DNA of 64,000 nt from Gammaproteobacteria bacterium (GCA_947457195.1 CANGUU010000009.1:1-64000); one strand, 5' to 3'; shown: positions 45,512 to 57,739, counted from the stretch's first letter. Program-made: numbers and translations. The notes: generated by a model from the sequence alone, not told the origin.

Positions 45512-46681
45512 ATGAGCTTGGCAGCCGCAGCCCCCGTACCCGCACTCCTGGTTCTGGCCGATGGGTCGACCTTCGTCGGCAAGGCCATGGGTGCTATCGG
45601 CCTCTCCACCGGTGAGGTGGTCTTCAATACTGCCATCACAGGGTATCAGGAGATCCTCACCGACCCTTCTTATGCAGGCCAGATCGTTACCCTGACCTAT
45701 CCCCACATCGGCAATACCGGTACTACGCCCGAGGACGACGAGTCGCCTCGCGTATGGGCGGCCGGCCTCGTGATCCGCAACCTGCCCATGCTTGCCAGCA
45801 ATTTCCGCAACGTGCAGGACCTCGACGGCTGGATGAAAGCCCGCAATGTGGTCGGCATCCACGATATCGATACGCGTCGCCTGACCAGGATCCTGCGCAA
45901 CAAGGGCGCTGCCAACGGCTGTATCCTGGCCGGTCCGGACATTGCCGCCGACCCGGCAGCCGCAAAGGCGAAGGCACTGGCAGCAGCAAAGGCCTTTCCC
46001 GGGTTGGTCGGAATGGATCTTGCCAAGACCGTTACCTGCGCCAAGGCGTACGAATGGAAGGAGGGCACGTGGCAACTGGGTCGCGGTTTCCCCGAGCCTG
46101 CGGCCGGCAGGTATCACGTGGTTGCCTACGACTTCGGTGTCAAAACCAACATCCTGCGAATGCTGGTCGACCGCTCCTGCCGGATCACCGTGGTGCCCGC
46201 CACCACACCGGCCGCCGACGTGCTGGCCCTGAACCCGGATGGCATCTTCCTGTCGAACGGTCCCGGTGACCCGGAACCCTGCACCTATGCCATCGCCGCC
46301 ATCCGCCGCTTTCTCGACACCGATATCCCGCTCTTCGGCATCTGTCTTGGGCATCAGTTGCTGGGTCTCGCCAGTGGTGCCAAGACGGTCAAGATGCCTA
46401 CAGGTCACCACGGCGCCAATCATCCGGTCCAGGATCTCGCCAGCGGCAAAGTATTCATCACCAGCCAGAACCACGGTTTTGCGGTAGACGAGGCGAGCCT
46501 GCCGCCGACGCTGACGGCCACACACAAGTCGCTGTTCGATGGGTCTCTGCAGGGTATCCACCGCACTGACCGACCTGCCTTTGGCTTTCAGGGCCACCCG
46601 GAAGCCAGTCCCGGGCCCCACGACATCGCTCCGGTGTTCGACCACTTCATCGAACTCATCGAACAGCACAAAGCCCGCTGA
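45512..46681 (+). CDS. carA: Carbamoyl-phosphate synthase small subunit CarA
   Basis: 389 residues from the ATG at 45512 (GAAGAGG upstream). The N-terminal ATP-grasp-associated domain has [13 protein letters not shown] and [29 protein letters not shown]. The C-terminal class I glutaminase has the nucleophile C278 in FGICLGHQL and the late GHPEASPGP. It supplies ammonia to CarB for arginine and pyrimidine synthesis. Confidence 0.97.
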   Translation: MSLAAAAPVPALLVLADGSTFVGKAMGAIGLSTGEVVFNTAITGYQEILTDPSYAGQIVTLTYPHIGNTGTTPEDDESPRVWAAGLVIRNLPMLASNFRNVQDLDGWMKARNVVGIHDIDTRRLTRILRNKGAANGCILAGPDIAADPAAAKAKALAAAKAFPGLVGMDLAKTVTCAKAYEWKEGTWQLGRGFPEPAAGRYHVVAYDFGVKTNILRMLVDRSCRITVVPATTPAADVLALNPDGIFLSNGPGDPEPCTYAIAAIRRFLDTDIPLFGICLGHQLLGLASGAKTVKMPTGHHGANHPVQDLASGKVFITSQNHGFAVDEASLPPTLTATHKSLFDGSLQGIHRTDRPAFGFQGHPEASPGPHDIAPVFDHFIELIEQHKAR

Positions 46682-46711
46682 GACGACCGCCTACCACGAG
46701 ACTGTGAAGCC

Positions 46712-49700
46712 ATGCCAAAACGCTCAGACATCCAAAGTATTCTCATCATCGGCGCAGGTCCCATCATCATCGGTCAGGCCTGCGAGTTTGATTATTCCGG
46801 CGCTCAGGCCTGCAAGGCGCTGCGTGAAGAGGGTTATCGCATCATCCTCGTGAATTCCAATCCGGCCACCATCATGACCGACCCGGGTATGGCGGATGCG
46901 ACCTATATCGAGGAAGTGAACTGGCAGACCGTTGCCAAAATCATCGAGAAAGAGCGGCCGGATGCCATCCTGCCCACGATGGGAGGGCAAACGGCGCTCA
47001 ACTGTGCGTTGGCGCTCGACCGGGAAGGTGTTCTCGCCAAGTACAACGTCGAGTTGATCGGGGCCAAGAAAGACGCCATCAACAAGGCTGAGGACCGCAT
47101 GCTGTTCGACAAGTGCATGGTCGAGATCGGTCTGGCGACGCCAAGACACGAACTGGCGCACACCATAGAAGAGGCTTTCGCTGTCCAGAAGAAATTGGGA
47201 TTCCCCTGCATCATCCGCCCTTCCTTCACGCTCGGGGGCAGCGGGGGTGGCATCGCCTACAACATGGAAGAGTTCGAGGAAATCTGCCGGCGCGGACTGG
47301 ACCTGTCACCAACCAGCGAAGTGCTGATCGACGAGTCGCTGATCGGCTGGAAGGAATACGAGCTCGAAGTCGTTCGTGACCGGGCCGACAACTGCATCAT
47401 CGTCTGCACCATCGAAAATTTTGACCCGATGGGTGTGCATACCGGGGACTCGATCACGGTCGCCCCTTCGCAGACCCTGACCGACAAGGAGTACCAGATC
47501 ATGCGCAACGCGGCGATCGCGATCCTGCGCAAGATCGGTGTGGAGACCGGTGGCTCAAACGTTCAGTTTGCCGTCAATCCGGCAGACGGTCGCATGGTAG
47601 TCATCGAAATGAACCCTCGCGTCTCGCGCTCTTCTGCGTTGGCGTCCAAGGCAACGGGTTTCCCCATCGCGAGAGTCGCCGCCAAACTGGCGATCGGCTA
47701 CACGCTCGACGAACTACGCAACGAGATCACCGGGGGTGTGACGCCAGCCTCCTTCGAGCCGACCATCGACTACGTGGTCACCAAGATTCCGCGCTTTACC
47801 TTCGAAAAATTTCCGCAGGCCCAGAATCGACTCACCACCCAGATGAAGTCCGTGGGCGAGGTGATGGCGATAGGTCGCACCTTCCAGGAGTCGATGCAAA
47901 AGGCGCTGCGCGGGTTGGAAATCGGCATTTCCGGGTTCGACCCCATTCTCGACTTTGGTGCCAGCGATGCCGATGACCGGCTGCGCTGGGAACTCAAAGA
48001 CCCTGGCGCAGAGCGTATTCGTTACGTGGGCGATGCATTCCGGCGTGGTCTCTCGGTGGCCGACGTGCACGAATTCTCGCGTATCGATCCCTGGTTCCTC
48101 GTGCAGATCGAAGACATCATTCTCGAGGAACAAGCCCTCGCCAAGCTCACTGCCAGTCAGATCACCCGTGACCACATGTGGAGATTGAAGCGCAAAGGCT
48201 TTTCGGACACGCGTCTCGCCAAGGTCCTCGGTGTGCAGGAGCAGGTGGTGCGTGATCTCCGGCACGCCATGGAAATCCGACCGGTCTACAAGAGAGTGGA
48301 TACCTGTGCCGCGGAGTTCAGTTCCACGACCGCTTACATGTATTCCTGCTACGAGGAAGAGTGCGAGGCCGACGTCTCCGATCGCCAGAAGATCATGGTA
48401 CTCGGGGGAGGTCCCAACAGGATCGGGCAGGGCATCGAGTTCGACTACTGCTGCGTCCATGCGGCCATGGCGGTAAGGGAAGAGGGCTATGAGGCAATCA
48501 TGGTCAACTGCAACCCGGAAACCGTATCCACCGACTTCAATGTGTCGGATCGGCTCTACTTCGAACCGGTCACGCTCGAGGACGTACTCGAAATCGTCCA
48601 CCTCGAGAAACCGAAAGGGGTCATCGTGCAGTTCGGCGGACAGACGCCACTGAAGTTGGTCACCAGTCTCGAGCGCCTCGGTGTCCCCATCATCGGCACC
48701 TCGGCGGATGCCATCGACAGGGCAGAGGACCGCGAAAGATTCCAGCATCTGATCCAGAAGTTGGGCCTCAAGCAGCCACCCAACAGCACGGTGCGCAGTC
48801 TGGAGCAGGCACTCACCGAGGCGGCCAAGATCGGTTATCCGCTGGTAGTCCGTCCCTCCTACGTGCTGGGTGGCAGGGCCATGGAGATCGTCTACAACGA
48901 GGTGGAGCTGCGTCGCTACATCAACGAGGCCGTGCAGGTCTCCAACGACAGTCCAGTCTTGCTGGACTACTACCTGAATGCAGCCATCGAGATCGACATC
49001 GATGTCGTCAGCGACGGACAGGATGTCGTGGTCGGTGGCATCATGCAGCACATCGAGCAGGCCGGTGTTCACTCTGGTGACTCCGCCTGCTCCCTGCCGC
49101 CCTACAGTCTGCCCGAGGACGTTCAGGAAAAGATCCGCAGCCAATGCGTCTATCTTGCCAAGGAGCTCGGCGTGATCGGCCTGATGAACACGCAGTTGGC
49201 CTACCAGGATGGTGAGATCTATGTGCTCGAGGTCAACCCGCGTGCCTCGCGTACCGTGCCTTTCGTGTCGAAGTGCATTGGTACTTCACTCGCCAAGGTG
49301 GCTGCCAAGTGCATGGTCGGCATCAGTCTGCGCGAGCAGGGATTCACCCGAGAGATCATCCCCACGTTCTATTCGGTCAAGGAAGCCATCTTCCCGTTCA
49401 ACAAGTTTCCGGGCGTTGACCCTATCCTTGGTCCGGAGATGAAGTCGACCGGAGAGGTCATGGGAACCGGCACCACCTTTGCAGAGGCGTACTACAAGTC
49501 GCAGAGCTTCGGTGACCAGAACATAGATCGCAATGGCACGGTTTTCATCAGTGTTCGCGATGCAGACAAGAAAGCCTTGCCCGAGGTGGCGCGCAGTTTC
49601 CTTGCACTCGGTTTCCGCCTGGTCGCCACCCGGGGCACTGCCAAAGTCATCGCCGACGCCGGCATTCCGGTAACGCCGGTCAACAAGGTGATGGAAGGCA

Positions 49701-49933
49701 GGCCACACATTGTCGATATGTTGAAAAACGACGAGATCGATCTTATCGTCAATACGACGGAAGGGCGTCAGGCCATTGCCGATTCGGCGACGATTCGCAG
49801 CACTGCCTTGCGCCATCGTGTCTACTGCACCACAACCATCGCCAGCGCGCGGGCAGTCTGCGAAGCCATGGCCTTCGGTGGTGCGATCACGGTGAACAGC
49901 CTGCAGGATCTCCACAAGTTGCCTCGCCGCTGA
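46712..49933 (+). CDS. carB: Carbamoyl-phosphate synthase large subunit CarB
   Basis: 1073 residues, full length. Two homologous ATP-grasp halves, each beginning with a [17 protein letters not shown] or [16 protein letters not shown] motif, the oligomerisation domain between them, and the C-terminal MGS-like allosteric domain ([21 protein letters not shown]) that senses UMP/ornithine. Makes carbamoyl phosphate with CarA. Confidence 0.98.
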   Translation: MPKRSDIQSILIIGAGPIIIGQACEFDYSGAQACKALREEGYRIILVNSNPATIMTDPGMADATYIEEVNWQTVAKIIEKERPDAILPTMGGQTALNCALALDREGVLAKYNVELIGAKKDAINKAEDRMLFDKCMVEIGLATPRHELAHTIEEAFAVQKKLGFPCIIRPSFTLGGSGGGIAYNMEEFEEICRRGLDLSPTSEVLIDESLIGWKEYELEVVRDRADNCIIVCTIENFDPMGVHTGDSITVAPSQTLTDKEYQIMRNAAIAILRKIGVETGGSNVQFAVNPADGRMVVIEMNPRVSRSSALASKATGFPIARVAAKLAIGYTLDELRNEITGGVTPASFEPTIDYVVTKIPRFTFEKFPQAQNRLTTQMKSVGEVMAIGRTFQESMQKALRGLEIGISGFDPILDFGASDADDRLRWELKDPGAERIRYVGDAFRRGLSVADVHEFSRIDPWFLVQIEDIILEEQALAKLTASQITRDHMWRLKRKGFSDTRLAKVLGVQEQVVRDLRHAMEIRPVYKRVDTCAAEFSSTTAYMYSCYEEECEADVSDRQKIMVLGGGPNRIGQGIEFDYCCVHAAMAVREEGYEAIMVNCNPETVSTDFNVSDRLYFEPVTLEDVLEIVHLEKPKGVIVQFGGQTPLKLVTSLERLGVPIIGTSADAIDRAEDRERFQHLIQKLGLKQPPNSTVRSLEQALTEAAKIGYPLVVRPSYVLGGRAMEIVYNEVELRRYINEAVQVSNDSPVLLDYYLNAAIEIDIDVVSDGQDVVVGGIMQHIEQAGVHSGDSACSLPPYSLPEDVQEKIRSQCVYLAKELGVIGLMNTQLAYQDGEIYVLEVNPRASRTVPFVSKCIGTSLAKVAAKCMVGISLREQGFTREIIPTFYSVKEAIFPFNKFPGVDPILGPEMKSTGEVMGTGTTFAEAYYKSQSFGDQNIDRNGTVFISVRDADKKALPEVARSFLALGFRLVATRGTAKVIADAGIPVTPVNKVMEGRPHIVDMLKNDEIDLIVNTTEGRQAIADSATIRSTALRHRVYCTTTIASARAVCEAMAFGGAITVNSLQDLHKLPRR

Positions 49934-49968
49934 AGTGCAGCGAGTAGTCGAGAGAGGTTGAGCCAATC

Positions 49969-50445
49969 ATGCGTAGGGTGCCGATGACCGTGGGCGGTGA
50001 AACCCGCCTGCGTGAAGAGCTGAGTGATCTGAAACTGGTGCAGCGTCCGCGCATCATCCAGGCCATCGCCGAGGCCCGAGCCCACGGCGACCTGCGCGAG
50101 AACGCCGAGTATCACGCGGCCCGCGAGCAGCAGAGCTTCTGCGAGGGTCGCATCAAGGAAATCGAAGCGAAGCTCTCGGACTGCGAAGTGATTGACGTCA
50201 CGCGGCTGCAGAACAATGGCAAGGTGGTTTTTGGGGCTACTGTCACACTGGCAGATCCCGATCAGGGTAAAACCGTGGTCTACCAGATCGTTGGCGAGGA
50301 CGAAGCTGATGTTAAGTCAGGAAAGATTTCCTACACCTCACCGGTTGCCCGCGCCATGATGGGAAAGCAGGAGGGTGACGAGATCGTGGTCAAGGCGCCA
50401 AGTGGCGATATCGGCTACGAAATCGACAAGGTGGAGTATCGCTGA
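49969..50445 (+). CDS. greA: Transcription elongation factor GreA
   Basis: 158 residues. The N-terminal coiled coil carries the catalytic-tip region [21 protein letters not shown], followed by the FKBP-like domain with FGATVTLAD and [26 protein letters not shown]. It rescues backtracked RNA polymerase. Placed after carB and convergent with yhbY as in Pseudomonas. Confidence 0.97.
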   Translation: MRRVPMTVGGETRLREELSDLKLVQRPRIIQAIAEARAHGDLRENAEYHAAREQQSFCEGRIKEIEAKLSDCEVIDVTRLQNNGKVVFGATVTLADPDQGKTVVYQIVGEDEADVKSGKISYTSPVARAMMGKQEGDEIVVKAPSGDIGYEIDKVEYR

Positions 50446-50450
50446 TCGGG

Positions 50451-50771
50451 TCAGCTCGACAGCAGTTCGCTGAAACGAACCAGGTTGGACAAGTCACGCT
50501 TCTGTTTGAGTGCCGGTCGGTGTAGCAGCGCAATGTGGCCGGTCAGCTGGATCAGTTCAGCGCCATGGGTCCTGCACAACGTCTCCAGCATGTGCTGCTT
50601 TTCCTCGCGGTCTTCCGCATTGATGCGGATCTTGATCAGTTCGTGATCGGCGAGTGCCCGCTCGAGTTCCGCCGCCACCGTTTCGGTCACGCCATTGCTG
50701 ATGATCAGCACGGGATGCAGTTTGTGGCCGATCGTGCGGTACAGCTTTCGGGTCTGGTTGTCGGTTTTCAT
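50451..50771 (-). CDS. yhbY: CRM-domain RNA-binding protein YhbY
   Basis: 106 residues. A single CRM domain with [39 protein letters not shown]. It associates with pre-50S ribosomes in E. coli. Divergent from rlmE. Confidence 0.93.
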   Translation of the reverse strand: MKTDNQTRKLYRTIGHKLHPVLIISNGVTETVAAELERALADHELIKIRINAEDREEKQHMLETLCRTHGAELIQLTGHIALLHRPALKQKRDLSNLVRFSELLSS

Positions 50772-50824
50772 GGGCGAATCTTCCGTGCGGGGTCGCGCAT
50801 TCTACTTTATTCCGGGTATCCGTC

Positions 50825-51442
50825 ATGGCGAGATCGAGCAGCAGCGACAAGTGGTTGAAGGAGCATTTCGACGACCTGTGGGTAAAGAAGGCGCGCGATG
50901 CCGGCTACCGTTCGCGGGCCAGCTTCAAGCTGCTGGAGATCCACCAGAAAGACCGCCTGTTCAGACCCGGTCAACGCATCGTCGATCTTGGCGCTGCCCC
51001 CGGCGGCTGGACCCAGGTGGCGGTCAAGCTCGTCCAGCCGGCCGGTGTCGTCATTGCTTCTGACCTGCTCGACATGGAGCCGGTGTCCGGCGCGCAATTC
51101 ATCCGGGGGGACTTCACGGAGGAGGACTGCTTTGCAGCCATCCTGGCGGCCGTCGGTACCACGCAGGTCGACCTTGTAATCTCCGACATGGCACCCAATC
51201 TAAGTGGGATGAGCGATATCGACCAGCCCCGCGCCATGTATCTGGTTGATTTGGCCTTGGATTTTGCAGCTCGCACCCTGCGCACCGGTGGCGATCTGCT
51301 GATGAAGGTGTTTCAGGGCGAAGGCTTCAACGAATTGCTGCAACGACTGCGACAGGACTACACCACGGTGCTGGCGCGCAAGCCTGAGGCCTCGCGTCCG
51401 CGCTCCCGCGAAGTCTACTTGCTGGCGCGTGGCAAAAAGTGA
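50825..51442 (+). CDS. rlmE: 23S rRNA 2'-O-methyltransferase RlmE (FtsJ/RrmJ)
   Basis: 205 residues. Rossmann methyltransferase with the [18 protein letters not shown] start, the SAM-binding [14 protein letters not shown] and the catalytic K-D-K-E residues ([18 protein letters not shown]). It methylates U2552 of 23S rRNA. It precedes ftsH, the conserved heat-shock pair. Confidence 0.96.
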   Translation: MARSSSSDKWLKEHFDDLWVKKARDAGYRSRASFKLLEIHQKDRLFRPGQRIVDLGAAPGGWTQVAVKLVQPAGVVIASDLLDMEPVSGAQFIRGDFTEEDCFAAILAAVGTTQVDLVISDMAPNLSGMSDIDQPRAMYLVDLALDFAARTLRTGGDLLMKVFQGEGFNELLQRLRQDYTTVLARKPEASRPRSREVYLLARGKK

Positions 51443-51550
51443 CGCAGCGCTCCGGTGTCGCTGGTCTGTTCGGTAGGCAACTTTCGTACGTTCGTGCCAG
51501 AATGACCGGAATTCAGGCCCGAATACGGGCAATGCTGAGAGGTGTAGGCC

Positions 51551-53482
51551 TTGAACGACATGTTTAAAAACCTGCTGCTGTGGGTGATCATCGCCGGCGT
51601 TCTGATGTACGTCTTCCAGAACTTCAACCAGCCTACCCGTTCCGATCAGCTCATCTATTCAGACTTCATCCGCCTTGTGGAAGATGGCCAGATCACCGAG
51701 GTGACCAATACCGGTCTCAACCTGACCGGCACCCGCAGTGACGGGTCGCAGTTCAATACCCTGCTGCCCTACATCGATGACCCGAAATTGATGGACACGC
51801 TGCTGGCCCACAATGTCCGTATCCGGGGCGCAGAGCCCGAGCGCGACAGTGTCTGGGTACAGCTGCTCGTCAGTGCCTTCCCGATCATCATCATTATCGC
51901 GGTGTTCATGTTTTTCATGCGCCAGATGCAAGGGGGGGTCGGTGGCAAGGGCGGTCCCATGGCCTTCGGCAAGAGCAAGGCCAAGATGCTCAGTGAGGAT
52001 CAGGTGAAGGTCACTTTCGCCGACGTTGCCGGCGTGGACGAAGCCAAGGAAGACGTCAAGGAACTGGTGGACTTCCTGCGGGAACCCGACAAGTTCCAGC
52101 GACTCGGCGGGCGTATTCCCCGCGGCGTGCTGATGGTGGGGCAACCGGGTACCGGCAAGACGCTGCTGGCCAAAGCGATTGCCGGTGAAGCTAAAGTGCC
52201 GTTCTTCTCCATTTCCGGCTCGGATTTCGTGGAAATGTTCGTCGGCGTGGGGGCTTCTCGCGTGCGTGACATGTTCGACCAGGCGAAGAAGCAGTCGCCC
52301 TGCATCATCTTCATCGATGAAATCGATGCCGTTGGTCGGCATCGCGGCGCCGGGGTCGGTGGTGGTCACGATGAGCGCGAACAGACGCTCAACCAGTTGC
52401 TGGTGGAGATGGACGGTTTTGAGGGCAATGACGGGGTGATCGTGATCGCAGCAACCAACCGACCCGACGTGCTGGATCCCGCGCTGCTGCGACCGGGACG
52501 CTTCGATCGCCAGGTCGTGGTGGGTCTGCCGGACATTCGCGGTCGCGAGCAGATTCTCAAGGTGCACATGCGCAAGGTGCCAATTTCCGAGGGCGTAAAC
52601 GAGGCCGTCATCGCGCGTGCCACACCGGGATTTTCCGGGGCGGATCTCGCCAACCTGGTGAACGAAGCGGCCTTGTTTGCAGCCCGCGGCAGCAAGCAAC
52701 GCGTGACCATGGAAGAATTCGAAAGGGCCAAGGACAAGATCATGATGGGCGCCGAGCGCAAATCGATGGTGATGTCCGACAAGGAGAAGCTGAATACCGC
52801 CTACCATGAGGCAGGGCATGCCATCGTCGGCCGCTTGGTGCCTGAACATGATCCTGTCTACAAAGTAAGCATCATTCCTCGCGGGCGCGCGCTCGGCGTG
52901 ACGATGTTCCTGCCGGAGGAGGATCGTTACAGTCACAGCAGGCAAAGTATCCTCAGCAAGATTTGCAGCATGTACGGCGGGCGCATTGCCGAAGAGCTCA
53001 CTCTCGGCCCCGACGGCGTGACGACGGGAGCCTCCAACGATATCCAGCGGGCTACGCAGATGTCCCACAACATGGTCAAGAAGTGGGGTCTCTCGGAGCG
53101 TCTCGGTCCCCTGCAGTACGATGACGAACAGGAAGAACTTTTCCTCGGACGCAGTGGGCTTGGAGGTGGCGGCAAGTCGCTATCCGCCGAGACACAGCGC
53201 ATGATCGACGAAGAAGTTCGCCAGATCATCGACATCTGCTACCAGCGTGCCAAGACCATTCTCCAAGACAACCGTGACAAGCTCGAAGCCATGAAGGATG
53301 CCCTGCTCGAGTATGAGACCATCGACGCCGGCCAAATCGACGACATCATGGCAGGGCTCCCGCCGCGCAAGCCCGCTGGCTGGAATGACGATATGCCACG
53401 TCCGGGTCGGCCCAGTGCTCAGGACAATACCTCTGGTCAGGCATCGCAGGCTCCCATTGGTGGTCCTGCCAGCGAACACTGA
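51551..53482 (+). CDS. ftsH: ATP-dependent membrane zinc metalloprotease FtsH
   Basis: 643 residues from a TTG at 51551, preferred because GAGAGGTG lies 6 nt upstream; an ATG at 51560 is the alternative. Two transmembrane helices flank a periplasmic domain. The AAA module has Walker A GQPGTGKT (about 196-203) and the SRH region; the protease has HEAGH at 419-423. It degrades misfolded membrane proteins, LpxC and sigma-32. Confidence 0.97.
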   Translation: MNDMFKNLLLWVIIAGVLMYVFQNFNQPTRSDQLIYSDFIRLVEDGQITEVTNTGLNLTGTRSDGSQFNTLLPYIDDPKLMDTLLAHNVRIRGAEPERDSVWVQLLVSAFPIIIIIAVFMFFMRQMQGGVGGKGGPMAFGKSKAKMLSEDQVKVTFADVAGVDEAKEDVKELVDFLREPDKFQRLGGRIPRGVLMVGQPGTGKTLLAKAIAGEAKVPFFSISGSDFVEMFVGVGASRVRDMFDQAKKQSPCIIFIDEIDAVGRHRGAGVGGGHDEREQTLNQLLVEMDGFEGNDGVIVIAATNRPDVLDPALLRPGRFDRQVVVGLPDIRGREQILKVHMRKVPISEGVNEAVIARATPGFSGADLANLVNEAALFAARGSKQRVTMEEFERAKDKIMMGAERKSMVMSDKEKLNTAYHEAGHAIVGRLVPEHDPVYKVSIIPRGRALGVTMFLPEEDRYSHSRQSILSKICSMYGGRIAEELTLGPDGVTTGASNDIQRATQMSHNMVKKWGLSERLGPLQYDDEQEELFLGRSGLGGGGKSLSAETQRMIDEEVRQIIDICYQRAKTILQDNRDKLEAMKDALLEYETIDAGQIDDIMAGLPPRKPAGWNDDMPRPGRPSAQDNTSGQASQAPIGGPASEH

Positions 53483-53504
53483 CGATTCGACCCTGAATCC
53501 ACAC

Positions 53505-53533
53505 AAGGGAGCTCAGTGAGCTCCCTTTGTTTT
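53505..53533 (+). terminator. Intrinsic terminator after ftsH
   Basis: AAGGGAGCTC (53505-53514) pairs with GAGCTCCCTT (53518-53527) over AGT, followed by TGTTTT. folP begins directly after it. Confidence 0.85.
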
Positions 53534-53561
53534 GATGGCCTCTGCACACCGCGTTGATTGC

Positions 53562-54422
53562 ATGCATTTCGGTTCGCGAATCCTCGATCTGTCCCTGCCC
53601 CATGTCATGGGCATACTGAACGTCACGCCCGACTCCTTCTCGGACGGCGGCGAATTGCTTGAGGCGGGTCGACCCATTCTCGACAGGATCATCGATCGTG
53701 CTGCAGGCATGGTGGCCGCAGGGGCAAGCTTTCTCGACATCGGGGGTGAATCCACTCGACCCGGTGCCCCGGAAGTTGCCGGCGCAGAGGAGTTGGCGCG
53801 CGTCATCCCTGTGGTGTCGGCCTTGTCGGCCCGCTTCGACGTGGTCATCTCGGTCGACACGAGCCGGCCCGAGGTCATGAGCGAGGCTGTATTGGCTGGC
53901 GCAGGGCTCATCAATGACGTGCGGGCGCTTACCAAGCCAGGTGCTGCGGCAGCAGCTGCTGCGACGGGTGTGGCGGTATGCCTCATGCATATGCAGGGTC
54001 AACCGGCGACCATGCAGGCCGCGCCGCAGTATCAGGCCGTGGTGGAGGAGGTGCGCGATTTTCTTCGCGCCAGGATTGCGGTCTGCCTTGCAGCCGGCAT
54101 CCCCTTCGACCGTCTACTGGTAGATCCGGGCTTTGGATTCGGAAAAACCCTTGAGCACAATCTCCAGTTGCTCGCCGGGCTTGCGGAACTTCAGGTGCTT
54201 GACGTGCCATTGCTGATCGGGCTCTCCCGCAAGCGCATGCTCGGCGCCATCACAGGCAAGCCTGAACGTGAACGGGTAGCCGCTGGTGTGGCTGCGGCAG
54301 TATTGGCCATGGAATATGGCGCCCGCATCATTCGTACCCATGACGTGCCGGAAACAGTAGATGCAGCGAGAGTCTGCCGTGCGATCATGCAGACCAAAAA
54401 AGCAACGGGTCGCAGACCATGA
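53562..54422 (+). CDS. folP: Dihydropteroate synthase FolP
   Basis: 286 residues from the ATG at 53562, where alignment with the family begins ([28 protein letters not shown]); ATG at 53535 lies in the terminator tail and is less likely. Neither has a clear ribosome-binding site. Further motifs: [13 protein letters not shown] and the pterin-binding region with [13 protein letters not shown] and GLSRKRMLG. It makes dihydropteroate for folate and is the sulfonamide target. Overlaps glmM by four bases. Confidence 0.95.
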   Translation: MHFGSRILDLSLPHVMGILNVTPDSFSDGGELLEAGRPILDRIIDRAAGMVAAGASFLDIGGESTRPGAPEVAGAEELARVIPVVSALSARFDVVISVDTSRPEVMSEAVLAGAGLINDVRALTKPGAAAAAAATGVAVCLMHMQGQPATMQAAPQYQAVVEEVRDFLRARIAVCLAAGIPFDRLLVDPGFGFGKTLEHNLQLLAGLAELQVLDVPLLIGLSRKRMLGAITGKPERERVAAGVAAAVLAMEYGARIIRTHDVPETVDAARVCRAIMQTKKATGRRP

Positions 54423-55756
54423 CAAGAAAATATTTCGGCACGGACGGGATTCGCGGAACTGTGGGTGAATATCCCATCACGCCTGACTTCGTGCTCAAGC
54501 TGGGCTGGGCGACGGGCAAGGTGTTCTCTGCACGAGGCAAGGGCAAAGTTCTCATCGGCAAAGACACCAGGATCTCAGGCTACATGTTCGAAGCGGCGTT
54601 GGAGGCCGGACTGAGTTCGGCAGGTGTCGACGTCAATTTGCTCGGACCCATGCCAACACCCGCCATCGCTTATCTGACGCGAACGTTCGGTGCGCATGCG
54701 GGGATCGTCATAAGCGCTTCACATAACCCCTACCAAGACAATGGCATCAAGTTTTTCTCCTCCGACGGGACCAAGCTGGATGACGAGGTCGAAGCTGCTA
54801 TCGAGGCTGCACTGGATCTGGAGTTTCAAACTGTCCAGTCCAATCGCATAGGCAAGGCGTCCCGAATTCACGATGCTGCCGGGCGCTACATCGAATTCTG
54901 CAAAAGCACCTACAAGTCCCGCAGTCGCCTGCAGGGTCTCAAGATCGTGCTCGACTGTGCCCATGGAGCGACCTACCACATCGCGCCCAGTGTTTTTCAG
55001 GAACTGGGGGCGTCAGTCACCGTGATCGGTAACGCACCGGATGGGCTCAACATCAACGACCGCTGTGGATCCACCCATCCCGAGCGATTGGCGGCAGAAG
55101 TGTTGATGCAGCGGGCCGATTTGGGCATTGCGTTCGATGGGGATGGGGACCGTGTGATGATGGTCGATCATTCGGGTGCCGTCGTGGATGGCGACGAGTT
55201 GCTGTTCATCATCGCTAGCAGTAAATGGACTCCTCACAGTGGCTGGCGGGGGGTGGTGGGGACGCTCATGAGCAATCTCGGGCTCGAGGTAGCCCTGCAG
55301 GCGAGGGGCATTCACTTTGCCAGAGCGAAAGTTGGTGACCGCTACGTCATGGCGGAGTTGCAGAATCGTGGCTGGATCTATGGGGGTGAATCCTCGGGAC
55401 ACATCATCTGCCTCGATGCAACGAGTACAGGTGACGGGATCATCTCGTCCCTGCAGGTGCTGGCCGCGATGCAGGCGCGTGAGCTCGGTCTTCGTGATCT
55501 GAGGTCAGGGATGTCCAAGTATCCACAGACCATGATCAATGTGAGAGTTGCCGACCGAGACGGGTTGGAGCGAAGCTCTGCGATAAAGGCTGCCCAGACC
55601 GAAGTCGAGCATCTTCTGGGTAATCGAGGACGTGTATTGCTGCGGGCCTCCGGTACCGAGCCCCTCGTACGTGTGATGGTGGAAGGTGAGGACGGTGCTT
55701 TGGTTGCTACGCTGGCGACCCAGCTTGCAGAGAGCGTCAGACGTGCCCTCGTCTGA
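54419..55756 (+). CDS. glmM: Phosphoglucosamine mutase GlmM
   Basis: 445 residues. The active phosphoserine lies in [12 protein letters not shown] (about S101), with the metal loop [12 protein letters not shown], the sugar loop [12 protein letters not shown] and the phosphate-binding [12 protein letters not shown]. Converts glucosamine-6-P to glucosamine-1-P for cell-wall precursors. Confidence 0.97.
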   Translation: MTRKYFGTDGIRGTVGEYPITPDFVLKLGWATGKVFSARGKGKVLIGKDTRISGYMFEAALEAGLSSAGVDVNLLGPMPTPAIAYLTRTFGAHAGIVISASHNPYQDNGIKFFSSDGTKLDDEVEAAIEAALDLEFQTVQSNRIGKASRIHDAAGRYIEFCKSTYKSRSRLQGLKIVLDCAHGATYHIAPSVFQELGASVTVIGNAPDGLNINDRCGSTHPERLAAEVLMQRADLGIAFDGDGDRVMMVDHSGAVVDGDELLFIIASSKWTPHSGWRGVVGTLMSNLGLEVALQARGIHFARAKVGDRYVMAELQNRGWIYGGESSGHIICLDATSTGDGIISSLQVLAAMQARELGLRDLRSGMSKYPQTMINVRVADRDGLERSSAIKAAQTEVEHLLGNRGRVLLRASGTEPLVRVMVEGEDGALVATLATQLAESVRRALV

Positions 55757-55839
55757 GGGGCGGTTCCTTGCTTGTCCCGTCCTTCTTGGCTAGACTTGCC
55801 CGCCTTTTTAGCCGGCCCGAGCAGCAGACTACTAATGCC

Positions 55840-56610
55840 ATGAAGCGCAATGTCTTGGTCGTGGCCAACTGGAAAATGCACGGTCAGCTTTCGTGGATCG
55901 AGAAGTTCGTAAAAGAACTCAATCGTGGTCTTGCGCTGGAGACGGCCGAGCATCTCGTGCTTTGTCCCCCCTTCGTATACATGGAGCACTTGTATCGGTC
56001 GTTGATCGGGACTGGAATCCGGGTTGGCGCGCAAAACATGCATGGCACCTCGCAGGGCGCGTTTACCGGTGAGGTGGCCGCTTCGATGTTGGTGGATGTG
56101 GGCTGCAAGTTCGTGATTCTTGGCCACTCTGAACGTCGAACCCAGTGTGGAGAAGACGATCGGCAGGTAGCGATCAAGTTTGAGTTGGCAAAGCAGTCTG
56201 GTCTTACTCCCATTCTCTGTGTTGGGGAGAATGCAGAGGAACGCGCTGCAGGCCTGACGGAGGTCGTCATCCAGAGACAGTTGGATGCCGTCTTGTTGCA
56301 TGCTGGGCAAGAAGCCTTCAGTGGCGCCGTCATTGCCTATGAGCCCGTGTGGGCCATTGGTACGGGCAACTCGGCAACGCCGGAGCAGGCACAGGCCGTG
56401 CATGCTTTCGTGAGGCGGCATGTGTCACGGCACGACCCGGACGCCGCGGCGGTGATGCCAATTGTCTACGGAGGCAGTGTCAAAGCTGCCAATGCTCGGC
56501 TTCTGGCGGAGCAGTCGGACGTAGACGGGGCGTTGGTTGGCGGTGCATCGCTGGTGGTGTCGGATTTTCTGGCGATCAGCGAAGGTTTCATGTCCGCTGT
56601 GGCTCGTTGA
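55840..56610 (+). CDS. tpiA: Triose-phosphate isomerase TpiA
   Basis: 256 residues from the ATG at 55840, giving the family start VVANWKMHG. The electrophilic histidine (GHSERR, about H95), the catalytic glutamate (AYEPVWAIGTG, about E168) and the C-terminal YGGSVKAAN are present. Position between glmM and secG is as in Pseudomonas, not E. coli. Confidence 0.97.
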   Translation: MKRNVLVVANWKMHGQLSWIEKFVKELNRGLALETAEHLVLCPPFVYMEHLYRSLIGTGIRVGAQNMHGTSQGAFTGEVAASMLVDVGCKFVILGHSERRTQCGEDDRQVAIKFELAKQSGLTPILCVGENAEERAAGLTEVVIQRQLDAVLLHAGQEAFSGAVIAYEPVWAIGTGNSATPEQAQAVHAFVRRHVSRHDPDAAAVMPIVYGGSVKAANARLLAEQSDVDGALVGGASLVVSDFLAISEGFMSAVAR

Positions 56611-56633
56611 GATTTACGTACAGGGTGAGATTT

Positions 56634-57119
56634 ATGGAGTCATTGATCGTTGCCATACATATCGTGGTGGCGTTGGCCATCGTGGGTCTCGTGCTGATTC
56701 AGCAGGGAAAAGGCGCAGATATGGGTGCCTCCTTCGGTAGTGGAGCTTCCCAGACGATTTTTGGCAGTGCGGGCAGCGGGAACGTCCTCACCCGCTCTAC
56801 CACCTGGTTGGCGATTGCCTTCTTCGTCACGAGCTTGAGTTTGGCGGTGCTCGCCAGAAACCGCTCGGCCGCCGGGATAGAGGAGGAAGCCCTGCTGTCG
56901 AATCCCGATGCGGCTGCCGCGGAGGCCGCTCAACCTGTCGCGCTGCCCGATCTGGCCGCAGATGCAGCGGTTGTCCCGGTAGAGGCCCCTGCACCCGCGG
57001 CAGGTGCCGCAGCGAGCACTGACGCCCCTTCGAGCGAAGCGACTGCCGTCGTGGATACGGGAGTGGAGCAATCAGCAACGGAAACAGTTGAGCAAGATCC
57101 GCAAACAACGCAAAATTGA
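56634..57119 (+). CDS. secG: Preprotein translocase subunit SecG
   Basis: 161 residues from the ATG at 56634. Two transmembrane helices (about 3-22 and 52-72) flank GKGADMGASFGSGASQTIFGSAG-type loop residues, the SecG hallmark. The C-terminal 85 residues are an Ala/Pro/Glu/Thr-rich low-complexity tail, so the protein is longer than the usual 75-130. Stabilises SecYEG-SecA translocation. tRNA-Leu starts 7 nt after the stop. Confidence 0.95.
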   Translation: MESLIVAIHIVVALAIVGLVLIQQGKGADMGASFGSGASQTIFGSAGSGNVLTRSTTWLAIAFFVTSLSLAVLARNRSAAGIEEEALLSNPDAAAAEAAQPVALPDLAADAAVVPVEAPAPAAGAAASTDAPSSEATAVVDTGVEQSATETVEQDPQTTQN

Positions 57120-57126
57120 TTGCACG

Positions 57127-57211
57127 GCCCAAGTGGTGAAATTGGTAGACACGCTATCTTGAGGGGGTAGTGACTTCGGTCATGCCGGTTCAAATCCGGC
57201 CTTGGGCACCA
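57127..57211 (+). tRNA. tRNA-Leu (GAG)
   Basis: 85 nt with a class II long variable arm. The acceptor GCCCAAG pairs with CTTGGGC and is followed by encoded ACCA. The anticodon loop TTGAGGG within CTATC/GGTAG gives anticodon GAG. T-arm CCGGTTCAAATCCGG. Equivalent to E. coli leuU, also after secG. Confidence 0.95.
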
Positions 57212-57410
57212 TCTTTTATATCTGCAGGTCTTTACGCACGCGCCGCCTACTTTCCTTGGCGCTACACCTCGTCAGTACAAATTCCATGACTCAAGTTTCA
57301 GGCCTGATTTGGGTTGCCAGAAACCGCAAGCTGCTGTGACCACGTCTTCTTGGGCTGGGGCAGCGAGGGGGCGAAAATGGGGGCCGTTCGCAGGCGCACT
57401 GTATATCGGG

Positions 57411-57439
57411 TTGACCTCTGCAAGTGGCCTCCCTATACT
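57411..57439 (+). promoter_or_regulatory. Sigma-70 promoter for tRNA-fMet/rimP/nusA/infB operon
   Basis: TTGACC (57411-57416), 17 nt, TATACT (57434-57439) is near consensus. The following GC-rich discriminator GCGCAGCC is typical of stable-RNA promoters under stringent control. Predicted start near 57446, about 20 nt before the tRNA. The rest of the 255-nt gap 57212-57466 shows nothing else. Confidence 0.85.
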
Positions 57440-57466
57440 GCGCAGCCTTAGTCAGTGCCATGTTAT

Positions 57467-57543
<77 letters not shown>

Positions 57544-57602
57544 ACTTGACGTCCCCATGAGGGGCGAGAGCTGGTCAAAAGAAGTCGCGAAGTGCGAACC
57601 AG

Positions 57603-57630
57603 AAAGGCCCCTTCAAGGGGCTTTTTATTT
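57603..57630 (+). terminator. Intrinsic terminator after tRNA-fMet
   Basis: AAAGGCCCC (57603-57611 region) pairs with GGGGCTTTT (57617-57625) over TTCAA, with one G-U pair, followed by TTATTT. Located 60 nt after the tRNA. Confidence 0.82.
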
Positions 57631-57718
57631 GGTGGGTTCGCTGCGTACCGGTCACCTTCGGGTGGGTGAACTGAAGGCTGTAGTAAGAAATTCGGTGTCA
57701 TAGCAGAAGTGTTGGAAG

Positions 57719-57739
57719 TGGGCCTGGTGCCCATTTTTT
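57719..57739 (+). terminator. Second terminator/attenuator just before rimP
   Basis: TGGGC (57719-57723) pairs with GCCCA (57729-57733) over a 5-nt loop, then six T. It ends 20 nt before the rimP ATG. The stem is short, so it may be a partial attenuator of the nusA operon. Confidence 0.6.
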
